Shown here: positions 1-7,166 of the stretch, piece after piece
Layout: each line of letters begins with the position of its first letter
Position numbering within the stretch: the stretch's first letter is position 1
DNA from: Hydrogenophilales bacterium RIFOXYD1_FULL_62_11
GTDB lineage: Bacteria; Pseudomonadota; Gammaproteobacteria; Burkholderiales; Thiobacillaceae
Direction: 5' to 3'
Assembly: GCA_001802655.1 (NCBI GenBank)
Contig: MGZO01000053.1
Coordinates: 1 to 9,761, forward strand
DNA length: 9,761 bases
Program-made: the position numbers and the translations under genes
Notes under the pieces: model-generated
Database searches by the model: none
What the model saw: only the letters and a program-made list of their open reading frames with translations
Told to the model about the DNA's origin: nothing

Positions 1-844
1 AATAGACGTTGGCGGTGCCCGGTGGAAGCACTGCGGGGACGAAGGTCGCGACCACCGAATAGCCGTAAGCCGCCGCCGTGCCGAGCGAGACCAGCGAGTT
101 CATGTCGGGTGCACCGCGCAGCAACGCCGGTACGCCCTTGCGGAAGAAGCGCAAACCCGGACCGAACATGACCAGGGTGGCGAGCGCGAACTGGATATAC
201 CAGCTCGTCTGCTCACCCAGGACCCCCATCACCCAATGGTGCATGGCGGGAATGAGGTGAGAGCCCATCTCGAGGATGAAGACTGGCAAGGCGAGGATGG
301 CTGCAATGAGCAAAGAGCGCCGCAGCGCCCGAGCCTCGCTCTCACGACGCTCGGTGTCCTGATCGCCCGCATTCGCCGTTTCGGCTGACAAGCGGCGAGA
401 CTTGTAACCCGCCTGTTTAACCGCCGCTTCCAGCTCGACCGTGGAGACCACCCCGGCAAGGTGGCGCACCCGCGCGCGCTCGGTCGCCAGGTTGACATTG
501 GCTTCGAGCACGCCCGGGATTTGTGCGAGCGCTTTCTCAACCCGGCCCACACACGACGCGCAGGTCATGTCCTCGATCGCTAGCTCGGTGGTCTCTTCGC
601 GGACGGCGTAGCCGGCGCTCTCGATGGCGCGAACAGCCGCCTGCGGATCGGCCAAGCCGGTGAAGGTGATGTCGGCGCGCTCGGTGGCGAGATTGACCGC
701 GGCCGTCTGCACGCCGGGAACTGCTTTCAGCGCGCGCTCGACACGGCCGACGCACGATGCACACGTCATGCCTTCGACCGGAAGACTCAGACGAGTGACT
801 GAGGACATGGATGGATTGGCGCCTTGTTGGGTAACGGAAGCCAT
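1..844 (-). CDS. copA: CopA-type Cu(I)-exporting P1B ATPase, N-terminal part (3' end outside window)
   Basis: The open frame reads 281 codons from an ATG at 844 to the left edge with no stop. It would pump Cu(I), and possibly Ag(I) or Au(I), from cytoplasm to periplasm using ATP. Two heavy-metal-associated domains are visible: GMTCASC with Cys28/Cys31, and DMTCASC with Cys95/Cys98. Each is followed by the family-typical VNLATERA stretch. The first hydrophobic helix is near residues 177-195, a second near 215-230, and then comes the segment PDMNSLVSLGTAAAYGYS (247-264), characteristic of CopA-class ATPases. The A, P and N domains and the CPC membrane motif lie beyond the edge, so metal specificity rests on N-terminal similarity. 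The start at 844 is favoured over Met13 by a strong AAGGAG box 7 nt upstream. The gene has its own MerR-type promoter just upstream and follows the RND operon in the same direction. Confidence 0.93.
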   Translation of the reverse strand, partial: MASVTQQGANPSMSSVTRLSLPVEGMTCASCVGRVERALKAVPGVQTAAVNLATERADITFTGLADPQAAVRAIESAGYAVREETTELAIEDMTCASCVGRVEKALAQIPGVLEANVNLATERARVRHLAGVVSTVELEAAVKQAGYKSRRLSAETANAGDQDTERRESEARALRRSLLIAAILALPVFILEMGSHLIPAMHHWVMGVLGEQTSWYIQFALATLVMFGPGLRFFRKGVPALLRGAPDMNSLVSLGTAAAYGYSVVATFVPAVLPPGTANVY

Positions 845-851
845 TGAATTA

Positions 852-857
852 CTCCTT
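852..857 (-). promoter_or_regulatory. Ribosome binding site of copA
   Basis: AAGGAG on the minus strand lies 7 nt before the ATG at 844. It fixes that start over the in-frame Met at codon 13, which has no comparable box. Confidence 0.8.
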
Positions 858-877
858 GAATGTTTCGGTTGAAGAGA

Positions 878-908
878 AGTTTGAAGATTCCCACCGTGGC
901 AATGTCAA
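878..908 (-). promoter_or_regulatory. Predicted MerR/CueR-family promoter of copA
   Basis: On the minus strand a near-consensus -35 box TTGACA (903-908) is followed by exactly 19 bp and a weak -10 box CAAACT (878-883). A 19-bp spacer is too long for unaided sigma-70 transcription and is the hallmark of metal-responsive MerR-family activators, which bend the DNA to realign the boxes. The element starts inside the stop codon region of the upstream outer-membrane gene (stop at 923) and would start transcription near 871, leaving a leader of about 27 nt before the copA ATG. The sequence is seen directly; assignment to CueR-like control is inference from family knowledge. Confidence 0.75.
885..905 (-). 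promoter_or_regulatory. Dyad operator inside the copA promoter spacer
   Basis: Imperfect inverted repeat centred on base 895. Outer half-sites on the minus strand are ACATTGC and GGAATCT, agreeing at 5 of 7 positions when one is reverse-complemented. The inner core ATTGCCACGGTGGGAAT (887-903) is palindromic apart from one mismatched pair around the central base. It begins at the fourth base of the -35 box, the same register as the known CueR operator of E. coli copA as I recall it. Confidence 0.68.
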
Positions 909-922
909 GGCCTGTGTGAGAT

Positions 923-2398
923 TTATTTCACGACACGCAATCCCGAAGTGCCGTCGGCTCCGCCGCAGTCCTGATCCGCCTGCGCGCAGATCTCCCAGCC
1001 GCCGCCCAGCGCCTTGTAGATGCTGACAACGGCAAGCCGCTGGTGGGTGCGAGCGACTGCTAGCGCACGCTGGCTTGCAAAGTCGGACCGTTCGGCTTCG
1101 AGCACATCCAGGTAGATGCCTTCACCTGCTGAAAACCGCACGCGGGCAAGACGAGCCACCTCGCGATTTGCCGCTGACTCAAGAAGACGCAGCCCAAGCG
1201 TGCTGCCCGCGGCGCCATAGGCTTTGAAGGCATCGTCGGTTTCCTGCAGTGCACGCAACACGGTCTGGTCGTAGACGATCAACGCCTCTTTGGCCCGTGC
1301 CTCGCTGGCGGCGATCCGGGCGCGCACGCGCCCGGTATCGAGAAAAGACCAGCGAATGATCGGGCCGAGGAAGCCGGACAGCGCTCCAGCGCCACTCATC
1401 GCATTGAGACTCCCCGCAACGAGCCCGATCGAACCTTGCACCTGGACCTCGGGGTAGAGACCGGCGGTCTCTACCCCAATCCGGGCGGTCGCCGCAGCGA
1501 GGGTTCGTTCGGCCGCTGCAATATCGGCGCGCCGTGACAGGAGTGCGGCGGGATCGCCCACGGCGATCGTTCGAACTGCCAGCGCTTCACGCGCAGGCGT
1601 GGCAGCGGGTGGTCTGAATGTCTGGGGGGTTTCGCCAAGGAGGGTGGCCAGTGCGTTGGTGGAGGCCGCGCGGCGGCGCTCCAGTTCGGGCGCGGCCACC
1701 TCGACATGGTGCAACAAGGCCTCGGCACGGAGCCGGTCGAATTCGCTGGCAGAACCGGCGCGCACGAGACGTTCGACCAGGCCCAGGCTTTCGCGCTGGC
1801 TTTGGCTGATGTCGGCGGCGACAGCGAGTTCGGCCTCGATACCGCGTAGCTCGAACCAGGTGGAGGCCACCGCGGCAGCGACGCCCGCCTGCACACCGCG
1901 CAGCAGCGCCTCGCGGGAGCCCGCTTGCGCCTGAGCGGCCTCCACCGATCGCCGCACACGGCCAAAGAGATCGATTTCCCAGGAAGCGTCGACCGCGCCG
2001 CGATAGGTTTCGATCTGACGCGGCTGGTCCGGCGGCGTCTCGACCTCACTCCGGCGACGGTTCTCATGACCGAGCGCGGCACCACCGCGCGGCAGAAAGC
2101 CCTGACGGCTCTCGCCCAGCATGGCCTTTGCCTCTTCGAGCCGCACGGCAGCGATGCCGATGTCATGGTTCGCCGCGAGCGCCCGCCGGATCAAGATGGT
2201 CAGCGCTGGATCGTCGAAGGCGCGCCACCACTTCACCTCGACGGCCCCCGAGCCGAGATCCGCCGGTGTCTCGCCGAAGCTGGTGGGAAACTGCGACGAA
2301 GGCTGCGAAGGCGGCGAGTAGTTGGGGCCCACCGCCGCGCATCCGGCCAGGATGAGCGCACTCAGGGGGAGCAGAACTGCTTGATAGGGACTTCTCAT
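923..2398 (-). CDS. NodT/OprM-family RND outer-membrane efflux lipoprotein
   Basis: This 491-residue protein is the outer-membrane channel of the tripartite RND pump encoded with it. A lipoprotein signal is clear: a hydrophobic N-terminus ends in LILAGC, with Cys20 as the predicted lipidated residue, followed by AAVGPNY as in OprM/NodT proteins. The segment VKWWRAFDDPALTILI near residues 55-70 and the repeated coiled-coil/TolC halves (roughly 70-265 and 280-470) fit the outer-membrane efflux family, as does the length. It starts within the last codon of the permease (ATGA overlap at 2395-2398), preceded by GGAGGAGAG, so translation is probably coupled. An oddity is the short C-terminal tail containing two cysteines (471 and 478) after the usual YKALGGGW ending. 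OprM/OprN homologues are the nearest named relatives; substrate cannot be read from it. Confidence 0.93.
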   Translation of the reverse strand: MRSPYQAVLLPLSALILAGCAAVGPNYSPPSQPSSQFPTSFGETPADLGSGAVEVKWWRAFDDPALTILIRRALAANHDIGIAAVRLEEAKAMLGESRQGFLPRGGAALGHENRRRSEVETPPDQPRQIETYRGAVDASWEIDLFGRVRRSVEAAQAQAGSREALLRGVQAGVAAAVASTWFELRGIEAELAVAADISQSQRESLGLVERLVRAGSASEFDRLRAEALLHHVEVAAPELERRRAASTNALATLLGETPQTFRPPAATPAREALAVRTIAVGDPAALLSRRADIAAAERTLAAATARIGVETAGLYPEVQVQGSIGLVAGSLNAMSGAGALSGFLGPIIRWSFLDTGRVRARIAASEARAKEALIVYDQTVLRALQETDDAFKAYGAAGSTLGLRLLESAANREVARLARVRFSAGEGIYLDVLEAERSDFASQRALAVARTHQRLAVVSIYKALGGGWEICAQADQDCGGADGTSGLRVVK

Positions 2399-5300
2399 GA
2401 CGTGCTCTCCTCCATGAGCGGCTTAGCGCGTGACCTGTGCCGCTCGAAGCGGGCCGACAGGCGGCGCATCACCACATAAAAAACCGGCGTCAGAAACAAT
2501 CCGAACAACGTCACGCCGAGCATGCCTGCGAAGACCGCGATCCCCATGGCTTGGCGCATCTCAGCCCCAGCGCCGGTGGCCAGTACTAGTGGAACGACGC
2601 CGGCGATGAAGGCGAGTGAGGTCATCAGGATGGGCCGCAGCCGCAGTCGGCACGCCTCAATGACCGCATCCAGCGCGCTTGATCCTTCGGCTTCGCGGTT
2701 GCGCGCGAACTCGACGATGAGGATCGCGTTCTTGGCGGCCAAACCAACGAGCACGATGAGCCCGATCTGGACGAAGACGTTGTTGTCGCCACCCACCAGC
2801 CAGACGCCCATGATCGCGCTCAGCAGACACATCGGCACGATCAGCAGGACCGCCAAGGGCAGCAGCCAGCTGTTGTATTGCGCCGCGAGGATGAGATAGG
2901 CGAGCAGCACGCACAGCGGGAAGATGAGCAGCGCCGAGTCTCCGGCCAGCTTTTGCTGGTAGGTAAGGTCAGTCCATTCGAAGCTCATGCCTTCAGGCAG
3001 GACCTCCTTCGCCAGGCGCTCCATGACCGCAACCGCTTGCCCCGAACTGACGCCCGCCATCGCGCCGCCCGAGATGTCGGCCGAGGGGTAGCCGTTGTAG
3101 TGGATCACGCGGTCTGGACCGGAACTCGGTGAGACGGTGACAAACGAGGACAAGGGCAGCATGTCCCCGGCCGCGTTTCGCACCTGCAAGCGGCCGATGG
3201 CTTCTGCCTGCATGCGGTGGTCCGCATCGGCTTGGGCCGTCACCTTGTAGGTGCGGCCGAAGCGGTTGAAGTCGTTGACATAGAGCGAGCCGAGATAGAC
3301 CTGGAGCGACTCGAATACATCCGCCAGACGGACCCCCTGGCTCTTGGCCTGGGTACGATCGATGGCGACGTCGAGCTGCGGTGCATTGATGTCCAAGCTG
3401 GTGAGAAGCCCGGCCACTTTTCCCGACTCGGTGGCTTTCGTCATCAGGATCTGGGTCTGCTGGACCAGGGCATCGAGCCCGGCGCCGCTGCGGTCCTCGA
3501 CCAGCATCTTGAAGCCACCGGTCGCACCAAGGCCGGGCACCGGTGGCGGTGGGAACACGCCGAGGAAGCCGTCGGGGATGCTGGCGAATTTCGCTTGCAG
3601 GCGCCCGGCGATCGCGGTCGCGCTGAGATCGGGCGTCGTGCGATCCTTGAACGGGTCGAGCATGACGAACATGACTGCGGCGTTCGGCACGTTGACGAAG
3701 CCGTTGATCGACAGTCCAGGGAACGCAACGACGCTTTCGACGCCAGGTTCAGCCAGCGCGATCTTCGACATCTGCTTGGCGACGGCGTCGGTGCGATCCA
3801 GCGATGCCGAGTTCGGTAACTGGGCGATCCCCACCAGATAATATTTGTCCTGCATCGGCACGAAGCCCGGCGGGACGGCCTGGAACCCGAAGAAGGTCAG
3901 CGCGAGAAGTCCGCCGTAAACCAGAAGCGCCACCCCGCTGACCCCCACGACCTTGCGGACCGTGTTGCCATAAGCGTCCGGTGCACGCTGGAACGGCCGA
4001 CCAAGCACCTGAAACAAGCGATCAGCACGACCACGCAGGCTGCGCGGGTCACGCACGAACCCAACCCTGCGCGGCCGCAACAGCATTCCGGCAAGCGCCG
4101 GGCTGAGCGTGAGCGAATTGACCGCCGACAGAATCGTCGAGATGGCGATCGTGAGCGCAAACTGGCGATAGAACTCACCCTGCAGACCGCTCAGGAAAGC
4201 GGTCGGGATGAAAACGGCGGCGAGCACCGAGGTGATCGCGATGATCGGACCGGTGACCTCGTCCATGGCGCGCCTGGCGGCTTGAGCGGGTTCCTCGCCA
4301 TTTTCGATGTGACGTTCTACGTTCTCGACCACGACGATCGCGTCGTCGACGACGATGCCGATCGACAGCACCAGGCCAAACAAGGACAAGGTGTTGAGCG
4401 AGAAGCCCATCAGATGCATGACGGCGAAGGTGCCGATCAGCGACACCGGTACTGCCATGAGGGGGATTAGCGAAGCCCGCCAGTTGCGCAGGAACAGCAC
4501 CACCACGATGACGACGAGAAGGATCGCCTCCAGCAGGGTGGTTGCCACCGACTCCAGCGAGGCACGGACAAAGACCGTCGGGTCATAGGCGATGCGCGAG
4601 CTGAGTCCGGCCGGGAAGTTGCCTTCAAGCCGCTGCATGGTGGTCCGCACCGACTGCGCAACGTCGAGTGCGTTGGCGCCCGGGCTCTGAACGATCTGCA
4701 GCGCGACGGCGGGCTCACCGTCAAGCAGGCTGCGCAGTGCGTAGGCATCGGCCCCCATCTCGATGCGGGCGACATCGCGCAAGCGCGTCACCTGGCCGTC
4801 GCCGCCCGTGCGAACGATGATCTCGCCGAACTGCTTCTCGTCGGTCAAACGCCCGAGCGTGTTCACCGTCACCTGGAATACGGCACTGGAATTGGGCGCC
4901 TGGCCGACGGAGCCTGCCGCCACCTGCACGTTTTGCTCGCGCACGGCGGCAATCACATCGCCAGCCGTCAGCCCACGTGCGGCGATCAGGCTCGGATCGA
5001 GCCAGAGCCGCATACTGTATTCGCCAGCGCCCCAAATCAGGACGTCGCTGACCCCCGAGATACGGGACAGCTCGTCGCGCACCTGGAGGTAGGCGTAGTT
5101 CGAAATGTAGAGAGGGTCGTAGCGTTTGTCGGGCGACAGCAGGTGAACCACCATCAGGATGTCCGGCGAGGTCTTCTGCGTGACGACGCCTTGGCGCTGC
5201 ACCTCTTCAGGCAAACGCGGCAGCGCACGCGAGACCCGGTTTTGCACCTGGATCTGTGCCATATCGGCATTCGTTCCTTGCGCGAAAGTGACGGTCAGGA

Positions 5301-5571
5301 CCATTCGGCCATCAGTTGCCGATTGCGACGACATGTACTGCATGCCCTCGACCCCGGTGATCGCCTGCTCGAGTGGCGCTGCCACCGTTTCAGCGATCAC
5401 CTTGGGATTGGCGCCCGGGTAGGAGGCGGTCACTTGCACGGTCGGAGGCGTCACCGCCGGATACTCGCTGAGCGGCAATTGAAAGAAGGCAGCGATTCCT
5501 GCGATCACTATCAGAATCGAGAGGACGATGGCAAAGATCGGGCGATCAATGAAGAAGCGGGGAAAGCTCAT
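2395..5571 (-). CDS. RND efflux permease, HAE-1 family, MexF-like
   Basis: This 1058-residue inner-membrane proton antiporter is the pump of the tripartite system, the usual length for AcrB/MexF proteins. The N-terminus FFIDRPIFAIVLSILIVIAG is the standard first membrane helix. The porter domain includes a Gly-rich loop and GVEGMQYMSSQS, as in the MexF branch. The proton-relay residues are present: Asp409-Asp410 in helix 4 (GIVVDDAIVVVEN), Lys947 in helix 10 (GLAAKNAILIVEF) and Arg979 near helix 11. The DD motif places it in the hydrophobe/amphiphile group, not with CzcA/CusA metal pumps, which have a different helix-4 signature. It starts at 5571, overlapping the adaptor stop by 4 bp, with AGGAG 7 nt upstream. 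MexF-type pumps export antibiotics and aromatic compounds, but the MexQ/GesB relatives respond to Cu or Au. The MerR-type promoter of this operon makes that second role plausible here. Confidence 0.95.
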   Translation of the reverse strand: MSFPRFFIDRPIFAIVLSILIVIAGIAAFFQLPLSEYPAVTPPTVQVTASYPGANPKVIAETVAAPLEQAITGVEGMQYMSSQSATDGRMVLTVTFAQGTNADMAQIQVQNRVSRALPRLPEEVQRQGVVTQKTSPDILMVVHLLSPDKRYDPLYISNYAYLQVRDELSRISGVSDVLIWGAGEYSMRLWLDPSLIAARGLTAGDVIAAVREQNVQVAAGSVGQAPNSSAVFQVTVNTLGRLTDEKQFGEIIVRTGGDGQVTRLRDVARIEMGADAYALRSLLDGEPAVALQIVQSPGANALDVAQSVRTTMQRLEGNFPAGLSSRIAYDPTVFVRASLESVATTLLEAILLVVIVVVLFLRNWRASLIPLMAVPVSLIGTFAVMHLMGFSLNTLSLFGLVLSIGIVVDDAIVVVENVERHIENGEEPAQAARRAMDEVTGPIIAITSVLAAVFIPTAFLSGLQGEFYRQFALTIAISTILSAVNSLTLSPALAGMLLRPRRVGFVRDPRSLRGRADRLFQVLGRPFQRAPDAYGNTVRKVVGVSGVALLVYGGLLALTFFGFQAVPPGFVPMQDKYYLVGIAQLPNSASLDRTDAVAKQMSKIALAEPGVESVVAFPGLSINGFVNVPNAAVMFVMLDPFKDRTTPDLSATAIAGRLQAKFASIPDGFLGVFPPPPVPGLGATGGFKMLVEDRSGAGLDALVQQTQILMTKATESGKVAGLLTSLDINAPQLDVAIDRTQAKSQGVRLADVFESLQVYLGSLYVNDFNRFGRTYKVTAQADADHRMQAEAIGRLQVRNAAGDMLPLSSFVTVSPSSGPDRVIHYNGYPSADISGGAMAGVSSGQAVAVMERLAKEVLPEGMSFEWTDLTYQQKLAGDSALLIFPLCVLLAYLILAAQYNSWLLPLAVLLIVPMCLLSAIMGVWLVGGDNNVFVQIGLIVLVGLAAKNAILIVEFARNREAEGSSALDAVIEACRLRLRPILMTSLAFIAGVVPLVLATGAGAEMRQAMGIAVFAGMLGVTLFGLFLTPVFYVVMRRLSARFERHRSRAKPLMEESTS

Positions 5572-6731
5572 TTCGCGGCTCCTAAGGTTTGCGGCACTGC
5601 GAGCGTTCCGTCAATCGCGGCTGACTGTGGTGTGACCTGCATGCCAGGGCGCACCAGCCCCTTGACGACGAGGCGCTCGCCCGGCTGCAGACCTTGCTCG
5701 ATCACGCGCAAACCGTCGACCACCGGGCCCAACTCAACGGGCCGGTATTCCGTCTTGTCGTCTTTGCCGACGACGAGCACATAGCGGCGGCCCTGATCGG
5801 TGCCAATCGATTGATCGGAGACCAGAACCCTGGCTTGCGGCGCGCCGGTCTCCAGTTTGACCTTGGCAAAAAGACCGGGCGTTAATTGTCCATCTGGGTT
5901 GTCGACAACAGCGCGGATACGCACCGTTCCCGTCCCACGATCGGCGGTGTTGGAGAGGAAGTCGACACGGCCGAACCGCGAATACGTCTTGTCGGTGAGC
6001 AGTGCCACCATGACCTTTGCCGCCTGTGACCCCTGTGGGGTAGCGTTGGCTCGGCCTGCGGCGAGCGATCGCAAATACGTGCGTTCGTCGACATCGAAAT
6101 AAACATGGAGCGGATTGATCGAGACGATCGTCGTGAGTGGTGTCACGCCACTTGCGACGTAGTTGCCCTCGGTGACGAGCGCTTGACCGACACGTCCACT
6201 GATTGGCGCCGTGACGCGCGTGAAACTCAGGTCCAATTGCGCAGCATCTACCGCCGCCTTGGCGGCGTCGACCTGTGCTTTGCGCGCATTCAGCGAGGCG
6301 GTTGCGGTGTCGAGGCGATCACGAGCGACGATCTTTTGGCCGAACAGCTGTTCGGCTCGCGCATGTTCCGCCTGGGCGAGCAACGATGCCGCTTCAGCCT
6401 CGCGCAGGCGTGCCGTCGCTGCGGTCAGCGCGGCTTGGAACACCCGTGGATCGATGCGAAAGAGCCCACGCCCCTTCTCAACAAAGCGGCCCTCGGGCAC
6501 GCTCACGTCCTGAATGTAGCCGGCGACCCGCGGGCGCAGCTCAACCCGCTTGACCGCGGCCAGCGAGCCGGTGAACTCGACAAATGGCGTCACCGGGCGA
6601 ACGATCACCTTGGCCACCGGAACCCCGGGTGGCTTTGCGGGAGCGGCGGAGGGCACCGTCTCCTTGCATCCCGCGATAGCAAGCGCAACGCTTAGCGCCG
6701 CAGTGGTCAGGGTTACGCGTTTGACCTTCAT
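5568..6731 (-). CDS. RND periplasmic adaptor lipoprotein (MexE/AcrA-like)
   Basis: This 387-residue membrane fusion protein links the permease to the outer-membrane channel. A lipoprotein signal with lipobox IAGC (Cys22) is visible. It is followed by a first beta/lipoyl segment (about 50-98, with RPRVAGYIQDV), an alpha-helical hairpin rich in Ala/Gln/Glu (about 98-165), and the returning lipoyl half (LSFTRVTAPISGRVG, 168-182). A beta-barrel with the FDVDERTYL segment (about 212-220) and a membrane-proximal domain ending near 370 complete it. The longest frame opens at 6794, but that ATG lies in the predicted -10 box. AAAGGA (6738-6743) sits 6 nt before the ATG at 6731 and 3 nt before an adjacent ATG at 6734, so I chose 6731. 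It is the first gene of the three-gene operon; its stop overlaps the permease start. Confidence 0.93.
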   Translation of the reverse strand: MKVKRVTLTTAALSVALAIAGCKETVPSAAPAKPPGVPVAKVIVRPVTPFVEFTGSLAAVKRVELRPRVAGYIQDVSVPEGRFVEKGRGLFRIDPRVFQAALTAATARLREAEAASLLAQAEHARAEQLFGQKIVARDRLDTATASLNARKAQVDAAKAAVDAAQLDLSFTRVTAPISGRVGQALVTEGNYVASGVTPLTTIVSINPLHVYFDVDERTYLRSLAAGRANATPQGSQAAKVMVALLTDKTYSRFGRVDFLSNTADRGTGTVRIRAVVDNPDGQLTPGLFAKVKLETGAPQARVLVSDQSIGTDQGRRYVLVVGKDDKTEYRPVELGPVVDGLRVIEQGLQPGERLVVKGLVRPGMQVTPQSAAIDGTLAVPQTLGAAK

Positions 6732-6737
6732 CATTTT

Positions 6738-6743
6738 TCCTTT
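6738..6743 (-). promoter_or_regulatory. Ribosome binding site of the RND adaptor
   Basis: AAAGGA on the minus strand sits 6 nt before ATG 6731 and 3 nt before ATG 6734. It argues against the far-upstream start at 6794, which would lie upstream of the predicted transcription start. Confidence 0.65.
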
Positions 6744-6793
6744 CGCGACTGGAGTCGAGCTGGTTTTGCTGAGCCGAAGTAGCTCCTGTTGCA

Positions 6794-6824
6794 TTTATCG
6801 GGTTTGCCACGCTTGGAAGGTCAA
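6794..6824 (-). promoter_or_regulatory. Predicted MerR/CueR-family promoter of the RND operon
   Basis: On the minus strand a -35 box TTGACC (6819-6824) is followed by 19 bp and a -10-like GATAAA (6794-6799). The spacer carries TTCCAAGCGTGGCAA, a partial dyad in the same register as the copA element. The two 31-bp promoter elements match at 18 positions, including TTGAC, the TT after it, and the GTGG.AA core. An A-rich stretch directly upstream (complement of 6828-6836) could act as an UP element. Transcription would begin near 6787, giving a leader of about 55 nt. The dyad is weaker than at copA, so a MerR-type activator is likely but its identity (CueR, GolS, ZntR or other) is not determined. 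Confidence 0.62.
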
Positions 6825-6834
6825 GCGTTTTTTT
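6809..6834 (+). terminator. Intrinsic-terminator-like hairpin overlapping the RND promoter
   Basis: On the plus strand ACGCTTG (6809-6815) and CAAGCGT (6822-6828) form a perfect 7-bp stem with a 6-nt loop, followed by a run of seven T (6828-6834). This is the form of a rho-independent terminator for plus-strand transcripts, although no plus-strand gene precedes it. It covers the -35 box of the minus-strand RND promoter, so the same palindrome could instead be a protein-binding site. The structure is certain from the sequence; the function is not. Confidence 0.45.
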
Positions 6835-7166
6835 AATTCGAGCGTTCCGTTGCAGGGTGCTGTTGACCGGATGCTAGGTGCAATCCCCCTCAGTGGCCGC
6901 TATGCGCTGGGTTCTACCGTCTGAAGTGGGCAGGGCAGTCGTTCAGGAGCGTGTGGCGAGTCAACGATCGGACTTGTGAGTACAGGGGACGCAGCAAATC
7001 GAAAAGCCGTTGTCACCTTCGGCCGACGTCCTGCCGGTCGTAGCTAGGTAGTCGACCGTCGCATCCTCGGCCGAAGCTGCCGCTGGCGCCTTGATCCGAC
7101 GACTTTCGCTATGAATTCGTTACCGGACATAAGCCAGAAAATCCACTGAACGGCAGCATTCTGATT
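6825..7166. other. Gene-free junction region
   Basis: No frame here gives a recognisable protein on either strand; the longest short frames (for example the 25-codon one from 6902) have no ribosome site or family-like motif. It holds the T-run of the terminator-like hairpin at the left and the 60-bp inverted repeat at 7017-7076. I see no tRNA, rRNA, CRISPR or insertion-sequence ends. It separates the minus-strand RND operon from the EAL remnant and the plus-strand czc operon. Confidence 0.6.
7017..7076. repeat. Symmetrical 60-bp imperfect inverted repeat
   Basis: Outer arms CTTCGGCCGA (7017-7026) and TCGGCCGAAG (7067-7076) are perfect 10-bp complements. Inner arms CGGTCG (7035-7040) and CGACCG (7053-7058) are perfect 6-bp complements. 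Both pairs share the same centre (between 7046 and 7047), with an 8-nt mismatched bulge between them and a 12-nt apical loop containing TAGCTA. There is no T-run, so it is not an ordinary terminator. It lies in non-coding DNA; its role is unknown. Confidence 0.7.

Noticed and set aside
537..764. Minus-strand short frame over the CopA metal-binding domains
   Set aside because: It is out of frame with the continuous 281-codon CopA reading from 844, which contains both GMTCASC and DMTCASC motifs.
3217..3819. 200-codon plus-strand frame opposite the permease
   Set aside because: It is a shadow of the permease porter-domain codons and has no recognisable domain.
4933..5784. 283-codon plus-strand frame opposite the permease and adaptor
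   Set aside because: It is antisense to conserved RND coding sequence, His/Arg-rich without motifs, and has no ribosome site.
6902..6979. 25-codon plus-strand frame from an ATG in the junction region
   Set aside because: It has no ribosome site and no similarity to any motif I know, and is too short to support as a gene.
7017..7076. Inverted repeat as an integron attC site or insertion-sequence end
   Set aside because: The conserved attC core triplets (GTT/AAC boxes) are not at the arms, and there is no transposase or target-site duplication nearby.
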